Counted from the first letter of the stretch, positions 9,701-20,003 are shown. The stretch: 64,000 nucleotides of DNA from Blautia sp. (GCA_026169535.1 JAPFCU010000078.1:124001-188000), one strand, 5' to 3'. Translations and numbers: made by a program. The notes: generated by a model not told the origin, from the letters alone.

Positions 9701-11012
9701 CACTGTCTACAGTCTGATTTTTGATCTTAATACATTTCATGTCCTGTCCGCCAATATCCAGGATACAGTCTACTTCAGGATCAAAGAATGCAGCGGCATA
9801 GTAGTGAGAAACTGTTTCAACCTCTCCTTCATCCAGAAGAAGAGCTGCTTTGATCAGTGCTTCTCCGTAGCCGGTAGAACAGGAATAGGCAATATGAGCG
9901 TCTTCCGGCATCAGAGAATAGATTTCCTGAATGGAACGGATAGCAGTTTTTAAGGGGCTTCCGTTATTATTGCTGTAGAAGGAATACAGAAGACTTCCAT
10001 CTTCCCCTACAAGAGCTGTTTTTGTAGTGGTACTTCCTGCATCAATGCCCAGATAACAGTTTCCATGATAAGAAGAAAGTTCTCCGGCAGAGACTTTGTA
10101 GGAACTCTGACGCTGTGCAAACTCCTGGTAGTCCTCCTGTGAGGAAAAAAGTGGTTCCATACGCTCTACTTCGAAATCCAGCTTGATAGAATTGCGAAGC
10201 TGATCTTTCAGAGCTGTAAGGGAAACAGAAACTTCCTCTTTTGCATTCAGTGCAGATCCAATGGCTGCAAAAAGATGGGAATTGTCAGGAACAATGGTGT
10301 GCTCCTCATCCAGCTTCAGCGTACGGATAAAGGCAGCCTTCAGCTCAGACAGAAAATGAAGAGGACCGCCTAAAAATGCCACATGTCCCCGGATAGGTTT
10401 TCCGCAGGCAAGTCCGGAAATAGTCTGATTTACCACAGCCTGGAAAATAGATGCGGAAAGATCTTCTTTTGTGGCGCCCTCATTGATCAGCGGCTGGATA
10501 TCTGTTTTTGCAAAAACTCCGCAGCGGGCGGCAATGGGGTAAAGCGCTTTGTAATTTTTGGCGTACTCATTCAGACCCGGAGCGTCAGTCTGCAGAAGAG
10601 ATGCCATCTGATCGATAAAGGATCCGGTACCTCCTGCACAGATTCCATTCATACGCTGTTCAATGTTTCCATCTTCAAAATAAATAATCTTGGCATCCTC
10701 ACCGCCCAGCTCTATAGCTACATCTGTCTGTGGAGCAATTTTCTGGAGGGAAGAGGAAACGGCAATGACTTCCTGGACAAAAGGAATTTCCAGATGATCA
10801 GCAAGGGTCAGACCTCCGGATCCGGTAATCACCGGATGCAGGGTGAGCTCGCCAAGCTTCTGGTATGCTTTCTGGAGGAGATCAGCGAGAGTTTCCTGTA
10901 TATTGGCAAAATGTCTCTCGTAGTCGGCGAACAGTAAGGTGTCGTTTTCATTAAGAATCGCAATCTTTACAGTGGTAGATCCGATATCAATTCCCAATGT
11001 ATATGTACTCAT
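6783..11012 (-). CDS. 2-hydroxyacyl-CoA dehydratase activase-related fusion protein (BadF/HgdC type, two ATPase domains)
   Basis: A 1409-residue protein. Two ASKHA-fold ATPase domains of the BadF/BadG/BcrA/HgdC type are repeated in tandem: the first begins [13 protein letters not shown] at residue 6 and the second [14 protein letters not shown] at about 318. Each carries the Cys motif of activases ([26 protein letters not shown]) that holds a [4Fe-4S] cluster between subunits. A DUF2229-like region follows (about 670-880, with Cys-rich [11 protein letters not shown] just before), and the last 400 residues resemble the 2-hydroxyacyl-CoA dehydratase (HgdB-like) fold. Family activators use ATP to push one low-potential electron into a dehydratase. 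Here activator and acceptor are on one chain and no separate dehydratase lies nearby, so the substrate is unknown. Confidence 0.85.
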   Translation of the reverse strand: MSTYTLGIDIGSTTVKIAILNENDTLLFADYERHFANIQETLADLLQKAYQKLGELTLHPVITGSGGLTLADHLEIPFVQEVIAVSSSLQKIAPQTDVAIELGGEDAKIIYFEDGNIEQRMNGICAGGTGSFIDQMASLLQTDAPGLNEYAKNYKALYPIAARCGVFAKTDIQPLINEGATKEDLSASIFQAVVNQTISGLACGKPIRGHVAFLGGPLHFLSELKAAFIRTLKLDEEHTIVPDNSHLFAAIGSALNAKEEVSVSLTALKDQLRNSIKLDFEVERMEPLFSSQEDYQEFAQRQSSYKVSAGELSSYHGNCYLGIDAGSTTTKTALVGEDGSLLYSFYSNNNGSPLKTAIRSIQEIYSLMPEDAHIAYSCSTGYGEALIKAALLLDEGEVETVSHYYAAAFFDPEVDCILDIGGQDMKCIKIKNQTVDSVQLNEACSSGCGSFIETFAKSLNYSVQDFAKAALFAEHPIDLGTRCTVFMNSKVKQAQKEGAEVSDISAGLAYSVIKNALYKVIKVSDASELGKHIVVQGGTFYNDAVLRSFEKIADCQAIRPDIAGIMGAFGAALIARERYEEGKETTMLSIDKINVLKYSTSMANCRGCTNNCRLTINKFSGGRQFVSGNRCERGIGKEKNKDHVPNLYEYKYKRIFSYEPLSPDRASRGKVGIPRVLNMFENYPFWFTFFTKLNYEVVLSPTSTRKIYELGIESIPSESECYPAKMVHGHVTWLLKKGIKFIFYPCIPYERNEFPDAVNHYNCPIVTSYAENIKNNVDELHDQDIDFRNPFLAFTSEAVLTDRLVQVFPELPAKEVREAAHAAWEELSAARSDIEKKGEETLAYLKETGRRGIVLAGRPYHVDPEIHHGIPDLINSYGLAVLTEDSISHLAKIERPIRVNDQWMYHSRLYAAASFVKTRDDLDLIQLNSFGCGLDAVTTDEVYEILDGSGKIYTCLKIDEVNNLGAARIRIRSLLAALRAKEKQHKKREIQPASIEKVVFTKEMKKDYTILCPQMSPFHFNIIQAAFNTCGYHFEVLPSDNREAVDVGLKYVNNDACYPSLIVVGQIMDALLSGKYDLDKTAVIMSQTGGGCRASNYIAFIRRALKKAGMEQVPVISLNLSGLESNPGFKLTLPLVKKICYGAVFGDILMKCVYRMRPYEQEKGIVNRKHKIWEQRAIAFIQSGSVSHVHFKKLCKEMVHDFDMIPITGQRKPRVGIVGEILVKFLPAANNHLAELLEEEGAEAVCPDLIDFISYCFFNQNFKSEYLGFKKSKADVANWGIKAIDWLRKAANEALEQSRHFSPAADIRDLARMAEPIVSPGNQTGEGWFLTGEMLELINGGVPNIVCIQPFGCLPNHIVGKGVIKEIRRTHPGANIVAIDYDPGASEVNQLNRIKLMLSTAIKNLDKKE

Positions 11013-11108
11013 AAAGTGTGAATCAGCCTCCTAATCTTGTATCAGTTTCGTTGTATTGCATGTGTTCTTTCTTATTAAAAGTATGTCAAAATATAAAGAT
11101 TCCGTAAC

Positions 11109-11137
11109 ATTATACGACAAAGTTTTTGAAATGACAA
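11109..11137 (-). promoter_or_regulatory. Sigma-A promoter for the activase-dehydratase gene
   Basis: On the minus strand, TTGTCA (11137-11132) and a consensus TATAAT (11114-11109) are 17 bases apart. The predicted start near 11102 leaves a leader of about 90 bases to the ATG at 11012. The interval 11013-11332 otherwise holds only this and the divergent tgt promoter. Confidence 0.7.
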
Positions 11138-11271
11138 TGCACAACTTTCACAATTTGTAAGGGGAATATAAGGAAGAAAATCAGAATATGGATGAAAAAA
11201 ATCGAAATTATAATTTGTAGAAAAAAATCGAAAAAGCCATCTGCAAGAAAAGAAAATCCATGTTCGGATGC

Positions 11272-11300
11272 TTTACATTTAGGAAAATTCCAGTTATACT
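11272..11300 (+). promoter_or_regulatory. Sigma-A promoter for tgt
   Basis: TTTACA (11272-11277) and TATACT (11295-11300) are separated by 17 bases and lie just upstream of the tgt ribosome site GAGAGGGA. Confidence 0.65.
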
Positions 11301-11332
11301 GGTGTACAAATGAATTTCAGAGAGGGAAAAAT

Positions 11333-12469
11333 ATGGCAGAATATAAATTACTGAAAACAGAGGGACGTGCGAAACGGGCAGAGTTTCATACAGTCCACGG
11401 TACTATCCAGACTCCTGTATTTATGAATGTGGGAACGATTGGAGCCATTAAAGGTGCTGTATCTACTATGGATCTCCATGAGATTGGTACCCAGGTAGAA
11501 CTTTCCAATACTTACCATCTTCATGTCCGTCCAGGTGATAAGGTGGTGAAACAGCTGGGCGGTCTTCATAAGTTTATGGTGTGGGATAAGCCCATACTGA
11601 CAGACTCCGGCGGATTTCAGGTGTTTTCTCTTGCGAAACTCCGTAAGATTAAGGAGGAAGGGGTGCATTTCCAGTCTCATATTGACGGACATAAGATTTT
11701 TATGGGACCGGAGGAAAGCATGCAGATCCAGTCAAACCTTGCGTCCACTATTGCAATGGCTTTTGATGAGTGCCCAAGCAGCGTGGCGGATCGTGATTAT
11801 GTACAGAAGTCTGTAGAACGTACAACCCGCTGGCTTGCACGGTGTAAAAAAGAAATGGAACGTCTGAACAGCCTGCCGGACACCATTAATAAAAATCAGC
11901 TTCTTTTTGGTATCAATCAGGGTGCCATTTATGAGGATATCCGTATCCAGCACGCCAAAGAGATTGCAAAGATGGATCTGGATGGCTATGCAGTAGGAGG
12001 ACTTGCAGTAGGAGAAACACATGAAGAGATGTATCGAATCCTGGATGCAGTGGTTCCTTATCTGCCGCAGGATAAGCCCACCTATCTGATGGGGGTTGGG
12101 ACTCCGGCAAATATTTTGGAGGGCGTAGAGCGCGGTGTGGATTTCTTTGACTGTGTATATCCAAGCAGGAACGGACGTCATGGACATGTGTATACCAATC
12201 ATGGAAAAATGAACATGTTTAATGCTAAATATGAACTGGATACCAGACCTATTGAAGAGGGCTGCCAGTGTCCGGCTTGTCGGCATTACAGCAGAGCATA
12301 TATCCGACACCTTCTGAAAGCAAAAGAGATGCTGGGAATGCGTCTTTGTGTGCTTCATAACCTGTATTTTTACAATCACATGATGGAAGAGATCAGAGAT
12401 GCTCTGGATGCAGGGAATTTTGCAGAATATAAGAAGATGCGTCTGGATGGTTTCCAGAGAGGTGAATAA
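11333..12469 (+). CDS. tgt: tRNA-guanine(34) transglycosylase
   Basis: This 378-residue enzyme swaps guanine 34 in GUN-anticodon tRNAs for the queuosine precursor preQ1 (or a queuine-type base). It shows the catalytic DSGGFQVFSL segment, the GGLAVGE loop, the nucleophile region FDCVYPSRNGRHG and the zinc site CQCPAC-HYSRAYIRHL near the end. ATG 11333 gives the normal family length and a good GAGGGA site; an in-frame start at 11192 would add 47 unrelated residues and lies upstream of the promoter. yajC follows, the usual neighbour of tgt. queH, for the final step of queuosine synthesis, lies at 41121. Confidence 0.95.
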   Translation: MAEYKLLKTEGRAKRAEFHTVHGTIQTPVFMNVGTIGAIKGAVSTMDLHEIGTQVELSNTYHLHVRPGDKVVKQLGGLHKFMVWDKPILTDSGGFQVFSLAKLRKIKEEGVHFQSHIDGHKIFMGPEESMQIQSNLASTIAMAFDECPSSVADRDYVQKSVERTTRWLARCKKEMERLNSLPDTINKNQLLFGINQGAIYEDIRIQHAKEIAKMDLDGYAVGGLAVGETHEEMYRILDAVVPYLPQDKPTYLMGVGTPANILEGVERGVDFFDCVYPSRNGRHGHVYTNHGKMNMFNAKYELDTRPIEEGCQCPACRHYSRAYIRHLLKAKEMLGMRLCVLHNLYFYNHMMEEIRDALDAGNFAEYKKMRLDGFQRGE

Positions 12470-12513
12470 ATTGTGAAAAAATTGCACAAGCGAAGAAAAA
12501 ACCATAAAAACAC

Positions 12514-12542
12514 TTGAAGAAAATTCTATTTTTGTGTATGAT
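12514..12542 (+). promoter_or_regulatory. Promoter upstream of yajC
   Basis: TTGAAG (12514-12519) and TATGAT (12537-12542) are 17 bases apart, about 55 bases before the yajC ATG. A second TATAAT lies at 12546-12551 but has no matching -35. Confidence 0.6.
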
Positions 12543-12596
12543 GGGTTATAATGCCTGCGGGCAGGAAACGACAGCTAGGAAACAGGAGGAAACAAA

Positions 12597-12896
12597 ATGG
12601 AAGCAAATGGAGCTGCAAGTATGGGCATGATGATCGTATGGATGGTAGTGATCTTTGGTATCATGTACTTCCTGATGATCCGTCCTCAGAAAAAAGAGCA
12701 GAAAAGACTTCAGACTATGCTGAACAGCATGGAAGTAGGCGACAGCGTTGTTACAACAAGCGGATTTTACGGTGTAGTGATCGATATGACAGAAGAAGAC
12801 GTGATCGTAGAATTCGGAAACAACAAAAACTGCCGTATCCCTATGAGAAAACAGGCAATCGCAGAAGTTGAGAAAGCGGAACAGGCTGCTCAGTAA
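12597..12896 (+). CDS. yajC: Preprotein translocase subunit YajC
   Basis: A 99-residue protein with one N-terminal membrane segment (about 10-29) and the family signature MIRPQKKEQKR directly after it, then a small beta-rich domain (VVTTSGFYGVV, IVEFGNNKNCRIP). YajC associates with SecDF and the SecYEG channel at the cytoplasmic membrane. An AACAGGAGGAAAC ribosome site precedes the ATG. Its position downstream of tgt matches the widespread tgt-yajC order. Confidence 0.93.
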   Translation: MEANGAASMGMMIVWMVVIFGIMYFLMIRPQKKEQKRLQTMLNSMEVGDSVVTTSGFYGVVIDMTEEDVIVEFGNNKNCRIPMRKQAIAEVEKAEQAAQ

Positions 12897-12910
12897 TGAA
12901 TGAAAGATAG

Positions 12911-12938
12911 GTGCTGCATATGCAGCACTTATTTTTTT
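12911..12938 (+). terminator. Rho-independent terminator after yajC
   Basis: GTGCTGCA (12911-12918) pairs perfectly with TGCAGCAC (12921-12928) and is followed by TTATTTTTTT. Confidence 0.85.
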
Positions 12939-13073
12939 ACCAAGAAAGGCGTACATTTTATATTAACTTTCTTATTGTATGAAAAAAACCTGAAAATAAG
13001 AAGGATAAAAGAGTTATAGTCAGAATGACGCACGTTTGAACGTTAACAGCATACAATTTTTCACTTTAACAGG

Positions 13074-13102
13074 TTGAAATCTTTCGCAAAGTGCGTTATT
13101 AT
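13074..13102 (+). promoter_or_regulatory. Promoter of the leuB-ilvD-ilvB-serC-serA operon
   Basis: TTGAAA (13074-13079) and TATTAT (13097-13102) have a 17-base spacer. The short leader contains a hairpin CTGCAGG/CCTGCAG (about 13128-13148) directly before the ribosome site of leuB. There is no T-run after the hairpin, so it is not an evident attenuator. No T-box specifier structure was seen. Confidence 0.6.
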
Positions 13103-13164
13103 AGTAACAATCCAATTTGAAAGGGATCTGCAGGGTGGTTTCCTGCAGAAAGAGGAAAAAGAAA

Positions 13165-14247
13165 ATGGAATATAAGATCGCGTTGATTCCCGGTGACGGG
13201 ATCGGACCGGAAATCGTGAGAGAGGCCAGAAAAGTTCTGGATGCCGTCTGTGCCAAATTCGGTCATACATTTAGTTATTCAGAAGTCCTTCTTGGAGGAG
13301 CCTCTATTGATGTACACGGTATTCCGCTTACGGAGGATGCTGTTGATACAGCGAAAGGGTCGGATGCGGTGCTGATGGGATCTATTGGAGGAGATGCAAA
13401 GACTTCTCCCTGGTATCAGCTGGAGCCGGACAAACGTCCGGAAGCAGGACTTCTGGCTATCCGTAAGGCTCTGAATCTTTTTGCAAATCTTCGCCCCGCT
13501 TATCTTTATCAGGAACTGAAAGAAGCATGCCCTTTGAAGGAAGAGATCATAGGAGAAGGATTTGATATGATCATTGTCAGAGAGCTGACAGGCGGTCTTT
13601 ATTTTGGAGAACGAAAGACCACAGAGGAAAATGGCATAAAAACAGCAGTAGATACACTTTCCTATAATGAAAACGAAATCCGCCGTATTGCAGTAAAGGC
13701 TTTTGATATTGCAATGAAAAGAAGGAAAAAAGTCACAAGTGTGGATAAAGCCAATGTACTTGACTCCTCCCGTCTGTGGAGAAGCATAGTAGAAGAAGTG
13801 GCAGAGGATTATCCGGAAGTAACACTGGAACATATGCTGGTTGATAACTGTGCCATGCAGCTGGTACATGATCCGGCACAGTTTGATGTGATCCTGACAG
13901 AAAATATGTTTGGAGATATTTTGTCGGATGAAGCAAGTATGGTGACAGGATCTATTGGTATGTTATCTTCGGCAAGTCTGAATGATACAAAATTCGGACT
14001 TTATGAGCCAAGTCATGGATCTGCGCCGGATATCGCAGGACAGAATAAAGCCAATCCAATCGCTACCATTCTTTCGGCAGCAATGATGCTTCGTTATTCT
14101 CTTGATCTTGATAAAGAGGCAGATGCAGTTGAAGAGGCAGTACAGAAAGTTCTGGCGGACGGATGGCGTACAGGAGATATTATGAGTGAAGGCTGCATGC
14201 TTACAGGTACGGAACAGATGGGTGATCTGATCGCAGCAGCAGTATAA
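13165..14247 (+). CDS. leuB: 3-isopropylmalate dehydrogenase
   Basis: The 360-residue enzyme oxidises and decarboxylates 3-isopropylmalate to 2-oxoisocaproate in leucine synthesis, using NAD. It starts [14 protein letters not shown], has the substrate-binding [21 protein letters not shown] stretch, [13 protein letters not shown], and the NAD-site segment [21 protein letters not shown] 13165 follows AGAGGAAAAAG; the upstream in-frame start at 13117 would add 16 residues not found in the family. leuA, leuC and leuD are not in the window. First gene of a five-gene amino-acid operon. Confidence 0.96.
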   Translation: MEYKIALIPGDGIGPEIVREARKVLDAVCAKFGHTFSYSEVLLGGASIDVHGIPLTEDAVDTAKGSDAVLMGSIGGDAKTSPWYQLEPDKRPEAGLLAIRKALNLFANLRPAYLYQELKEACPLKEEIIGEGFDMIIVRELTGGLYFGERKTTEENGIKTAVDTLSYNENEIRRIAVKAFDIAMKRRKKVTSVDKANVLDSSRLWRSIVEEVAEDYPEVTLEHMLVDNCAMQLVHDPAQFDVILTENMFGDILSDEASMVTGSIGMLSSASLNDTKFGLYEPSHGSAPDIAGQNKANPIATILSAAMMLRYSLDLDKEADAVEEAVQKVLADGWRTGDIMSEGCMLTGTEQMGDLIAAAV

Positions 14248-14316
14248 AAATAAATTTACCGGAAGGCTGATCCTATAAGGTCAGCGGCCTAAGAATACAG
14301 AAGGGAGAGATAAAAA

Positions 14317-15990
14317 ATGAGAAGTGATGCAGTAAAAAAAGGTTCACAGCAGGCACCGCACAGGTCCCTGTTTAATGCTCTTGGATTTACAAAAGAAGAA
14401 ATGGAACGCCCTATGGTGGGTATTGTAAGTTCTTATAATGAAATTGTTCCCGGACATATGAATCTGGATAAGATTGTGGATGCAGTGAAGCAGGGCGTGG
14501 CTATGGCAGGTGGAACACCTGTTGTATTTCCGGCTATTGCAGTTTGCGATGGCATTGCAATGGGACATACGGGAATGAAATATTCTCTGGTGACAAGAGA
14601 CCTGATTGCAGATTCAACAGAGGCAATGGCAATGGCTCATCAGTTTGACGCTCTTGTTATGGTTCCAAACTGTGATAAGAATGTTCCGGGGCTTTTGATG
14701 GCAGCGGCAAGAATTAATGTTCCTACAATATTTGTCAGCGGCGGTCCTATGATGGCAGGCCGTATCCACGGACATAAGACAAGCCTTTCCAGTATGTTCG
14801 AGGCAGTAGGCGCTTATGCAGCAGGAAATATTACAGAGGATGAGCTGACAGAATATGAAAATAAAACCTGTCCTACATGTGGATCCTGCTCTGGTATGTA
14901 TACTGCCAATTCTATGAACTGTCTGACGGAAGTTCTTGGTATGGGTCTTCGGGGAAATGGAACGATTCCGGCTGTATATTCGGAGCGTATCCGTCTGGCA
15001 AAACATGCGGGAATGCAGGTAATGGAACTGTACAGACGGAATATCCGACCAAGAGATATCATGACGAAAGATGCCATTCTGAATGCGCTTACAGTAGATA
15101 TGGCTCTGGGCTGTTCTACCAACAGCATGCTTCATCTTCCTGCAATCGCTCATGAAATAGGCATGGATTTTGATATCAGCTTTGCAAATGAGATCAGTGA
15201 AAAAACACCGAATCTCTGTCACCTTGCTCCGGCAGGTCCAACTTACATGGAGGATCTGAATGAGGCAGGCGGTGTTTATGCAGTGATGAATGAGCTGAAT
15301 AAAAAAGGACTTTTGCACACAGATTGTATGACTGTAACCGGAAAAACAGTAGGAGAAAATATCCAAAATTGTATAAATCTGAATCCTGAGGTTATCCGTC
15401 CGATTGATGCACCGTACAGTCAGACAGGTGGTCTTGCAGTCCTGAAAGGAAATCTGGCTCCGGACGGCGGTGTAGTAAAACGTTCCGCTGTGGTGGAGGA
15501 GATGATGGTTCATGAGGGACCGGCCAGAGTTTTTGACTGTGAAGAAGATGCAATTGAAGCTATTAAAGGAGGAAAGATTGTTTCTGGTGATGTGGTAGTG
15601 ATCCGGTACGAGGGACCGAAAGGTGGTCCGGGAATGCGTGAGATGCTGAATCCTACTTCTGCCATTGCTGGTATGGGGCTGGGCTCTTCTGTAGCCCTGA
15701 TCACAGACGGGCGTTTCAGCGGAGCATCCCGAGGCGCTTCTATTGGACATGTTTCTCCGGAAGCGGCAGTAGGCGGACCGATCGCCCTGATCGAAGAGGG
15801 CGACATCATCAGTATTGATATTCCGGGACTGAAGCTGGAAGTTAGGGTTTCAGATGAAGAAATGGAAGCAAGAAAGGCGAAATGGCAGCCAAGAGAGCCG
15901 AAAGTAACAACCGGCTATCTGGCAAGATATGCGGCAATGGTAACATCCGGAAACAGAGGTGCGATCCTGGAAGTTCCGAAGGCAAAATAA
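14317..15990 (+). CDS. ilvD: Dihydroxy-acid dehydratase
   Basis: At 557 residues this has the normal length of IlvD, which dehydrates 2,3-dihydroxy-isovalerate and -methylvalerate to the 2-oxo acids of valine and isoleucine. The Fe-S ligands are visible in NCDKNVPG and [16 protein letters not shown], along with [17 protein letters not shown] and the C-terminal [22 protein letters not shown] region (shown in parts). A GGGAGAGA site precedes the ATG. It is 69 bases after leuB; the gap holds a small hairpin (about 14264-14289) without a T-run. Confidence 0.96.
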   Translation: MRSDAVKKGSQQAPHRSLFNALGFTKEEMERPMVGIVSSYNEIVPGHMNLDKIVDAVKQGVAMAGGTPVVFPAIAVCDGIAMGHTGMKYSLVTRDLIADSTEAMAMAHQFDALVMVPNCDKNVPGLLMAAARINVPTIFVSGGPMMAGRIHGHKTSLSSMFEAVGAYAAGNITEDELTEYENKTCPTCGSCSGMYTANSMNCLTEVLGMGLRGNGTIPAVYSERIRLAKHAGMQVMELYRRNIRPRDIMTKDAILNALTVDMALGCSTNSMLHLPAIAHEIGMDFDISFANEISEKTPNLCHLAPAGPTYMEDLNEAGGVYAVMNELNKKGLLHTDCMTVTGKTVGENIQNCINLNPEVIRPIDAPYSQTGGLAVLKGNLAPDGGVVKRSAVVEEMMVHEGPARVFDCEEDAIEAIKGGKIVSGDVVVIRYEGPKGGPGMREMLNPTSAIAGMGLGSSVALITDGRFSGASRGASIGHVSPEAAVGGPIALIEEGDIISIDIPGLKLEVRVSDEEMEARKAKWQPREPKVTTGYLARYAAMVTSGNRGAILEVPKAK

Positions 15991-16012
15991 AGGGGAATAA
16001 GGAGGAAAAACT

Positions 16013-17689
16013 ATGCAGATGACAGGTGCGGAGATCATCATAGAATGTCTGAAGGAGCAGGGCGTGGATACTGTTTTCGGTTATCCGGGCGGCGCTATCC
16101 TGAATGTCTATGATGCACTTTATAAATATAAGGATGATATTCACCATATTTTGACCTCTCATGAGCAGGGCGCTGCTCATGCGGCAGACGGCTATGCCCG
16201 TGCAACCGGGAAAGTAGGTGTCTGTATGGCAACTTCAGGACCGGGTGCCACCAACCTGGTAACCGGAATCGCCACAGCCATGATGGATTCAGTGCCGGTG
16301 GTGGCAATTACCGCTAATGTAGGCAAGCCTCTTCTTGGAAAAGATTCTTTTCAGGAGGTAGACATTGCAGGGATTGTGATGCCGATCACGAAACACAGTT
16401 ATATTGTAAAAGATATCGAAAAACTTGCAGATACGATCCGGAAAGCTTTTTATATTGCAAAAAGCGGACGCCCGGGTCCGGTACTTGTGGATGTGACAAA
16501 GGATGTCACAGGTGCCCTTTATGAGTATTCTCCACGTCGTCCGGCAACGGTAAACCGGGAGACCAGTGAAATCCATAAGACAGATGTGGAAAACGCTGTA
16601 AAAATGATCCAGAACGCAGAAAAGCCGTTTATTTTTGTTGGCGGTGGAGCGGTGATTTCCGGCGCGTCCAAAGAGATTACAGAGCTGTCTCACAGAATCC
16701 AGGCTCCGGTATGTGACAGTCTTATGGGAAAAGGCGGATTTTCAGGAGAGGATCCTTATTATACAGGAATGCTTGGCATGCATGGAACAAAGACTTCCAA
16801 TCTGGGTGTCAGCCAGTGTGACCTCCTGATTGTTCTGGGAGCACGTTTCAGCGACCGTGTAACAGGAAATGTCAAGACATTTGCAAATAAGGCAAAAATC
16901 CTTCAGGTGGATATTGATGCGGCTGAGATCAACAAGAACGTACTGGTAGACGCCTATATTGAAGGAGATGTAAAGGAAGTTCTTCGCAGACTCCTTGAGG
17001 AGATCCCGGAAAAGAAACATCCGAAATGGATGGAGCACATCCAGGAGATGAAAGCAAGATATCCTCTGAATTATGACCATACACAGCTTACAGGTCCTTA
17101 TGTGATCGAAAAGCTTTATGAGCTCACCGGCGGTGATGCGATCATTACCACAGATGTGGGACAGCATCAGATGTGGGCGGCTCAGTATTATAAATACAAA
17201 GAACCGAGAACATTTCTGACTTCCGGAGGACTGGGAACCATGGGCTACGGTCTTGGGGCAGCCATCGGAGCAAAAATGGGAAGACCGGATAAAACTGTGG
17301 TAAATATCGCAGGCGACGGATGCTTCCGAATGAACATGAATGAGATTGCAACAGCAGTGCGCTGTGGAAAGCCGCTTGTACAGATCGTCCTGAACAACCA
17401 TGTTCTGGGAATGGTACGCCAGTGGCAGACTTTGTTCTACGATCACAGATATTCACATACTGTATTAAATGATGCAGTAGACTTTGTGAAGATTTCTGAA
17501 GGAATGGGTGCGAAAGCGATCCGTGTCACCAAAATGGAAGAAGTAGAGCCGGCTCTTAAAGAGGCTCTGGCTTCAGACGGACCGGTGGTTCTGGACTGCT
17601 GGATCGACCAGGATTTGAGCGTATTTCCAATGGTACCTGCCGGTGCAAGCATTGATGATGTTTTTGATGAGGAGGATATGAAAAAATGA
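16013..17689 (+). CDS. ilvB: Acetolactate synthase, large (catalytic) subunit
   Basis: A 558-residue thiamine diphosphate enzyme that condenses pyruvate (or pyruvate plus 2-oxobutyrate) in branched-chain amino-acid synthesis. The catalytic Glu lies in TSHEQGAAHAADGYARATG; the TPP site is the GDGCFRMNMNEIATAV...LNN motif near residue 438. The AATNLVTGIATA-like FAD region is present as GPGATNLVTGIATAMMDS. No ilvN regulatory subunit follows; serC overlaps its stop codon instead, so the small subunit must be elsewhere. Confidence 0.95.
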   Translation: MQMTGAEIIIECLKEQGVDTVFGYPGGAILNVYDALYKYKDDIHHILTSHEQGAAHAADGYARATGKVGVCMATSGPGATNLVTGIATAMMDSVPVVAITANVGKPLLGKDSFQEVDIAGIVMPITKHSYIVKDIEKLADTIRKAFYIAKSGRPGPVLVDVTKDVTGALYEYSPRRPATVNRETSEIHKTDVENAVKMIQNAEKPFIFVGGGAVISGASKEITELSHRIQAPVCDSLMGKGGFSGEDPYYTGMLGMHGTKTSNLGVSQCDLLIVLGARFSDRVTGNVKTFANKAKILQVDIDAAEINKNVLVDAYIEGDVKEVLRRLLEEIPEKKHPKWMEHIQEMKARYPLNYDHTQLTGPYVIEKLYELTGGDAIITTDVGQHQMWAAQYYKYKEPRTFLTSGGLGTMGYGLGAAIGAKMGRPDKTVVNIAGDGCFRMNMNEIATAVRCGKPLVQIVLNNHVLGMVRQWQTLFYDHRYSHTVLNDAVDFVKISEGMGAKAIRVTKMEEVEPALKEALASDGPVVLDCWIDQDLSVFPMVPAGASIDDVFDEEDMKK

Positions 17690-18768
17690 GCAGAGTTTAC
17701 AATTTTTCCGCAGGTCCGGCCGTACTGCCGGAACCTGTACTGAAAGAAGTGGCAGAAGAGATGATGGACTATCAGGGCAGCGGCATGTCTGTTATGGAGA
17801 TGAGCCACAGAAGCCCTGAATTCCAGAAGATCATTGATGATGCAGAACAGGATCTTCGTGATCTGATGAACATTCCGGATAATTATAAGGTCCTTTTTCT
17901 GCAGGGCGGAGCCTCCCAGCAGTTTGCCATGATTCCTATGAACCTGATGAAAAACGGAGTGGCTGATTATATCGTAACAGGGCAGTGGGCAAAAAAAGCT
18001 TATCAGGAAGCACAGAAATATGGAAAAGTCAATAAAATCGCTTCTTCGGAAGACAAAACCTTTTCCTATATTCCGGACTGCAGCAATCTGGAGATCAGCC
18101 CGGATGCAGATTATGTGTATATCTGCGAAAATAACACGATTTATGGAACAAAATACAAAACTCTTCCTGATACAAAGGGAAAAACCTTGGTAGCAGATGT
18201 TTCTTCCTGCTTTTTGTCTGAACCGGTGGACGTTAGTAGATACGGTATTATTTATGGCGGTGTACAGAAGAATATCGGACCGGCAGGCATGGTCATTGTG
18301 ATCATCCGCGAAGACCTGATCACAGAAGACGTACTGGACGGAACACCTACCATGCTTACATATAAGACACATGCAGATGCAGGTTCTCTTTATAATACGC
18401 CGAATGCATACTGCATCTATGTATGCGGCAAGGTATTTAAGTGGCTGAAAGCCATGGGCGGCCTTGAGGAAATGAAGAGAAGAAACGAAGAAAAAGCAAA
18501 GATTCTCTATGATTTCCTGGATGAGAGCAAACTCTTTAAAGGAACAGTAGAGCCGGATTCCCGTTCTCTTATGAATGTACCTTTTGTGACCGGAGATAAA
18601 GACCTGGATGCCAAATTTGTAAAAGAAGCCAAGGCAGCAGGACTTGTAAACCTGAAAGGACACAGAACTGTTGGAGGTATGCGTGCAAGTATCTATAACG
18701 CAATGCCAAAGGAAGGTGTAGAAGCACTGGTAGCATTTATGAAAAAATTTGAGGAGGAGAATGCATAA
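17686..18768 (+). CDS. serC: Phosphoserine aminotransferase
   Basis: The 360-residue PLP enzyme makes 3-phosphoserine from 3-phosphohydroxypyruvate. It opens RVYNFSAGPAVLPEPVL, has SHRSPEF, LFLQGGASQQFAMIPMN, the PLP-lysine segment YGGVQKNIGPAG and the C-terminal GHRTVGGMRASIYNAMP. Its ATG overlaps the ilvB stop by four bases (ATGA), and its last base is the first base of the serA start codon, showing tight translational coupling with both neighbours. Confidence 0.96.
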   Translation: MSRVYNFSAGPAVLPEPVLKEVAEEMMDYQGSGMSVMEMSHRSPEFQKIIDDAEQDLRDLMNIPDNYKVLFLQGGASQQFAMIPMNLMKNGVADYIVTGQWAKKAYQEAQKYGKVNKIASSEDKTFSYIPDCSNLEISPDADYVYICENNTIYGTKYKTLPDTKGKTLVADVSSCFLSEPVDVSRYGIIYGGVQKNIGPAGMVIVIIREDLITEDVLDGTPTMLTYKTHADAGSLYNTPNAYCIYVCGKVFKWLKAMGGLEEMKRRNEEKAKILYDFLDESKLFKGTVEPDSRSLMNVPFVTGDKDLDAKFVKEAKAAGLVNLKGHRTVGGMRASIYNAMPKEGVEALVAFMKKFEEENA

Positions 18769-19931
18769 TGTTTCAGTATCATTGCCTGAACCCGATTGCT
18801 GAAAAAGGTTTGAATCTGTTCAGTGAAGATTATAAAAAAACAGAAGACATAAATGAAACAGATGCCATTCTGGTAAGAAGCGCCAAAATGCATGAAATAG
18901 AGCTTTCTGAAAACGTAAAAGCTATTGCTCGTGCCGGTGCCGGAGTAAACAATATCCCGGTGGTAGAATGCGCAGAAAAAGGGATTGTTGTCTTTAATAC
19001 TCCCGGTGCTAATGCCAATGGTGTCAAAGAACTTGTTCTTGCAGGAATGCTCCTTGCTTCCCGTGACATCGTAGGCGGCATTGAATGGGTGGCAGATCAG
19101 AAAGATAATGAAAATATTGATAAACTGGCTGAAAAACAGAAAAAACAGTTTGCAGGCTGCGAGATCAGCGGCAAAAAGCTGGGTATTATCGGACTTGGCG
19201 CGATCGGCGCTCTTGTTGCAAACTCAGCTACACATCTGGGAATGGAAGTTTATGGATATGATCCGTATATATCAATTGATGCAGCATGGAATCTTTCCAG
19301 AACCATTAAACACAGCAAATCTCTGGATGAAATCTACAGCCAGTGCGATTACATTACAATACATGTCCCGCTTCTTGACAGCACCAGAAAGATGATAAAC
19401 AAAGACGCTTTTGATAAGATGAAAGACGGTGTTGTTTTGCTGAACTTTGCAAGAGATCTTCTTGTTGATGAGGAAGCTCTGATTGAAGCTATCGAAAACG
19501 GAAAAGTGAAAAAATATGTTACCGATTTTGCTAATCCTCTTGTAGCAGGCCGCGAGGGAATTCTGGTCACTCCTCATCTTGGAGCATCTACAGAAGAATC
19601 AGAAGAAAACTGTGCAGTTATGGCAGTAAAAGAACTGAGGAATTTCCTGGAAAACGGAAATATTAAAAATTCTGTCAATTTCCCGGACTGCGATATGGGA
19701 ACCTGCGTGGCAGTGGGACGTATTGCCATCTGTCACAAAAATATCCCGAATATGATCAGTCAGGTCACTCAGATCCTTGGGGCAGAGGGACTGAACATTG
19801 CAGATATGACAAACAAAAGTAAAGGCGAATTTGCCTATACACTTATTGATCTGGAAAGTGCTGCTTCCAGAGAGGCTCTGGCAGCGCTTCAGGCAATAGA
19901 CGGAGTATCCAAGGTACGCGTGATCAAATAA
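18768..19931 (+). CDS. serA: D-3-phosphoglycerate dehydrogenase
   Basis: This 387-residue NAD enzyme begins the serine pathway. It has the GAGVNNIP segment, the Rossmann motif LGIIGLGAIGALVAN, the HVPLLDSTRKMIN segment, and the catalytic His in TPHLGASTEESEENCA. The last 70 residues are an ACT domain (ISQVTQILGAEGLNIADM), the usual site for serine feedback in this short form. It closes the operon and is followed by a strong terminator. Co-transcription of serine and branched-chain genes is an unusual grouping worth noting. Confidence 0.95.
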   Translation: MFQYHCLNPIAEKGLNLFSEDYKKTEDINETDAILVRSAKMHEIELSENVKAIARAGAGVNNIPVVECAEKGIVVFNTPGANANGVKELVLAGMLLASRDIVGGIEWVADQKDNENIDKLAEKQKKQFAGCEISGKKLGIIGLGAIGALVANSATHLGMEVYGYDPYISIDAAWNLSRTIKHSKSLDEIYSQCDYITIHVPLLDSTRKMINKDAFDKMKDGVVLLNFARDLLVDEEALIEAIENGKVKKYVTDFANPLVAGREGILVTPHLGASTEESEENCAVMAVKELRNFLENGNIKNSVNFPDCDMGTCVAVGRIAICHKNIPNMISQVTQILGAEGLNIADMTNKSKGEFAYTLIDLESAASREALAALQAIDGVSKVRVIK

Positions 19932-19940
19932 ATAAGTAAA

Positions 19941-19980
19941 AACTCCCGGTCAGTCAGATAAGACTTGCCGGGAGTTTTTT
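19941..19980 (+). terminator. Rho-independent terminator after serA
   Basis: AACTCCCGG (19941-19949) pairs with CCGGGAGTT (19968-19976), followed by a run of T. It lies between convergent serA and the fructokinase gene and probably stops both. Confidence 0.88.
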
Positions 19981-20003
19981 GGAAAAATAAATTTGCAGAA
20001 ATA

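Noticed and set aside
13128-13150. AGGGTGG followed by TTTCC, like part of a T-box sequence, ahead of leuB
   Set aside because: The rest of the T-box (specifier loop, AGGGTGGNACCGCG, terminator T-run) is missing, and the promoter leaves a leader of only about 55 bases.
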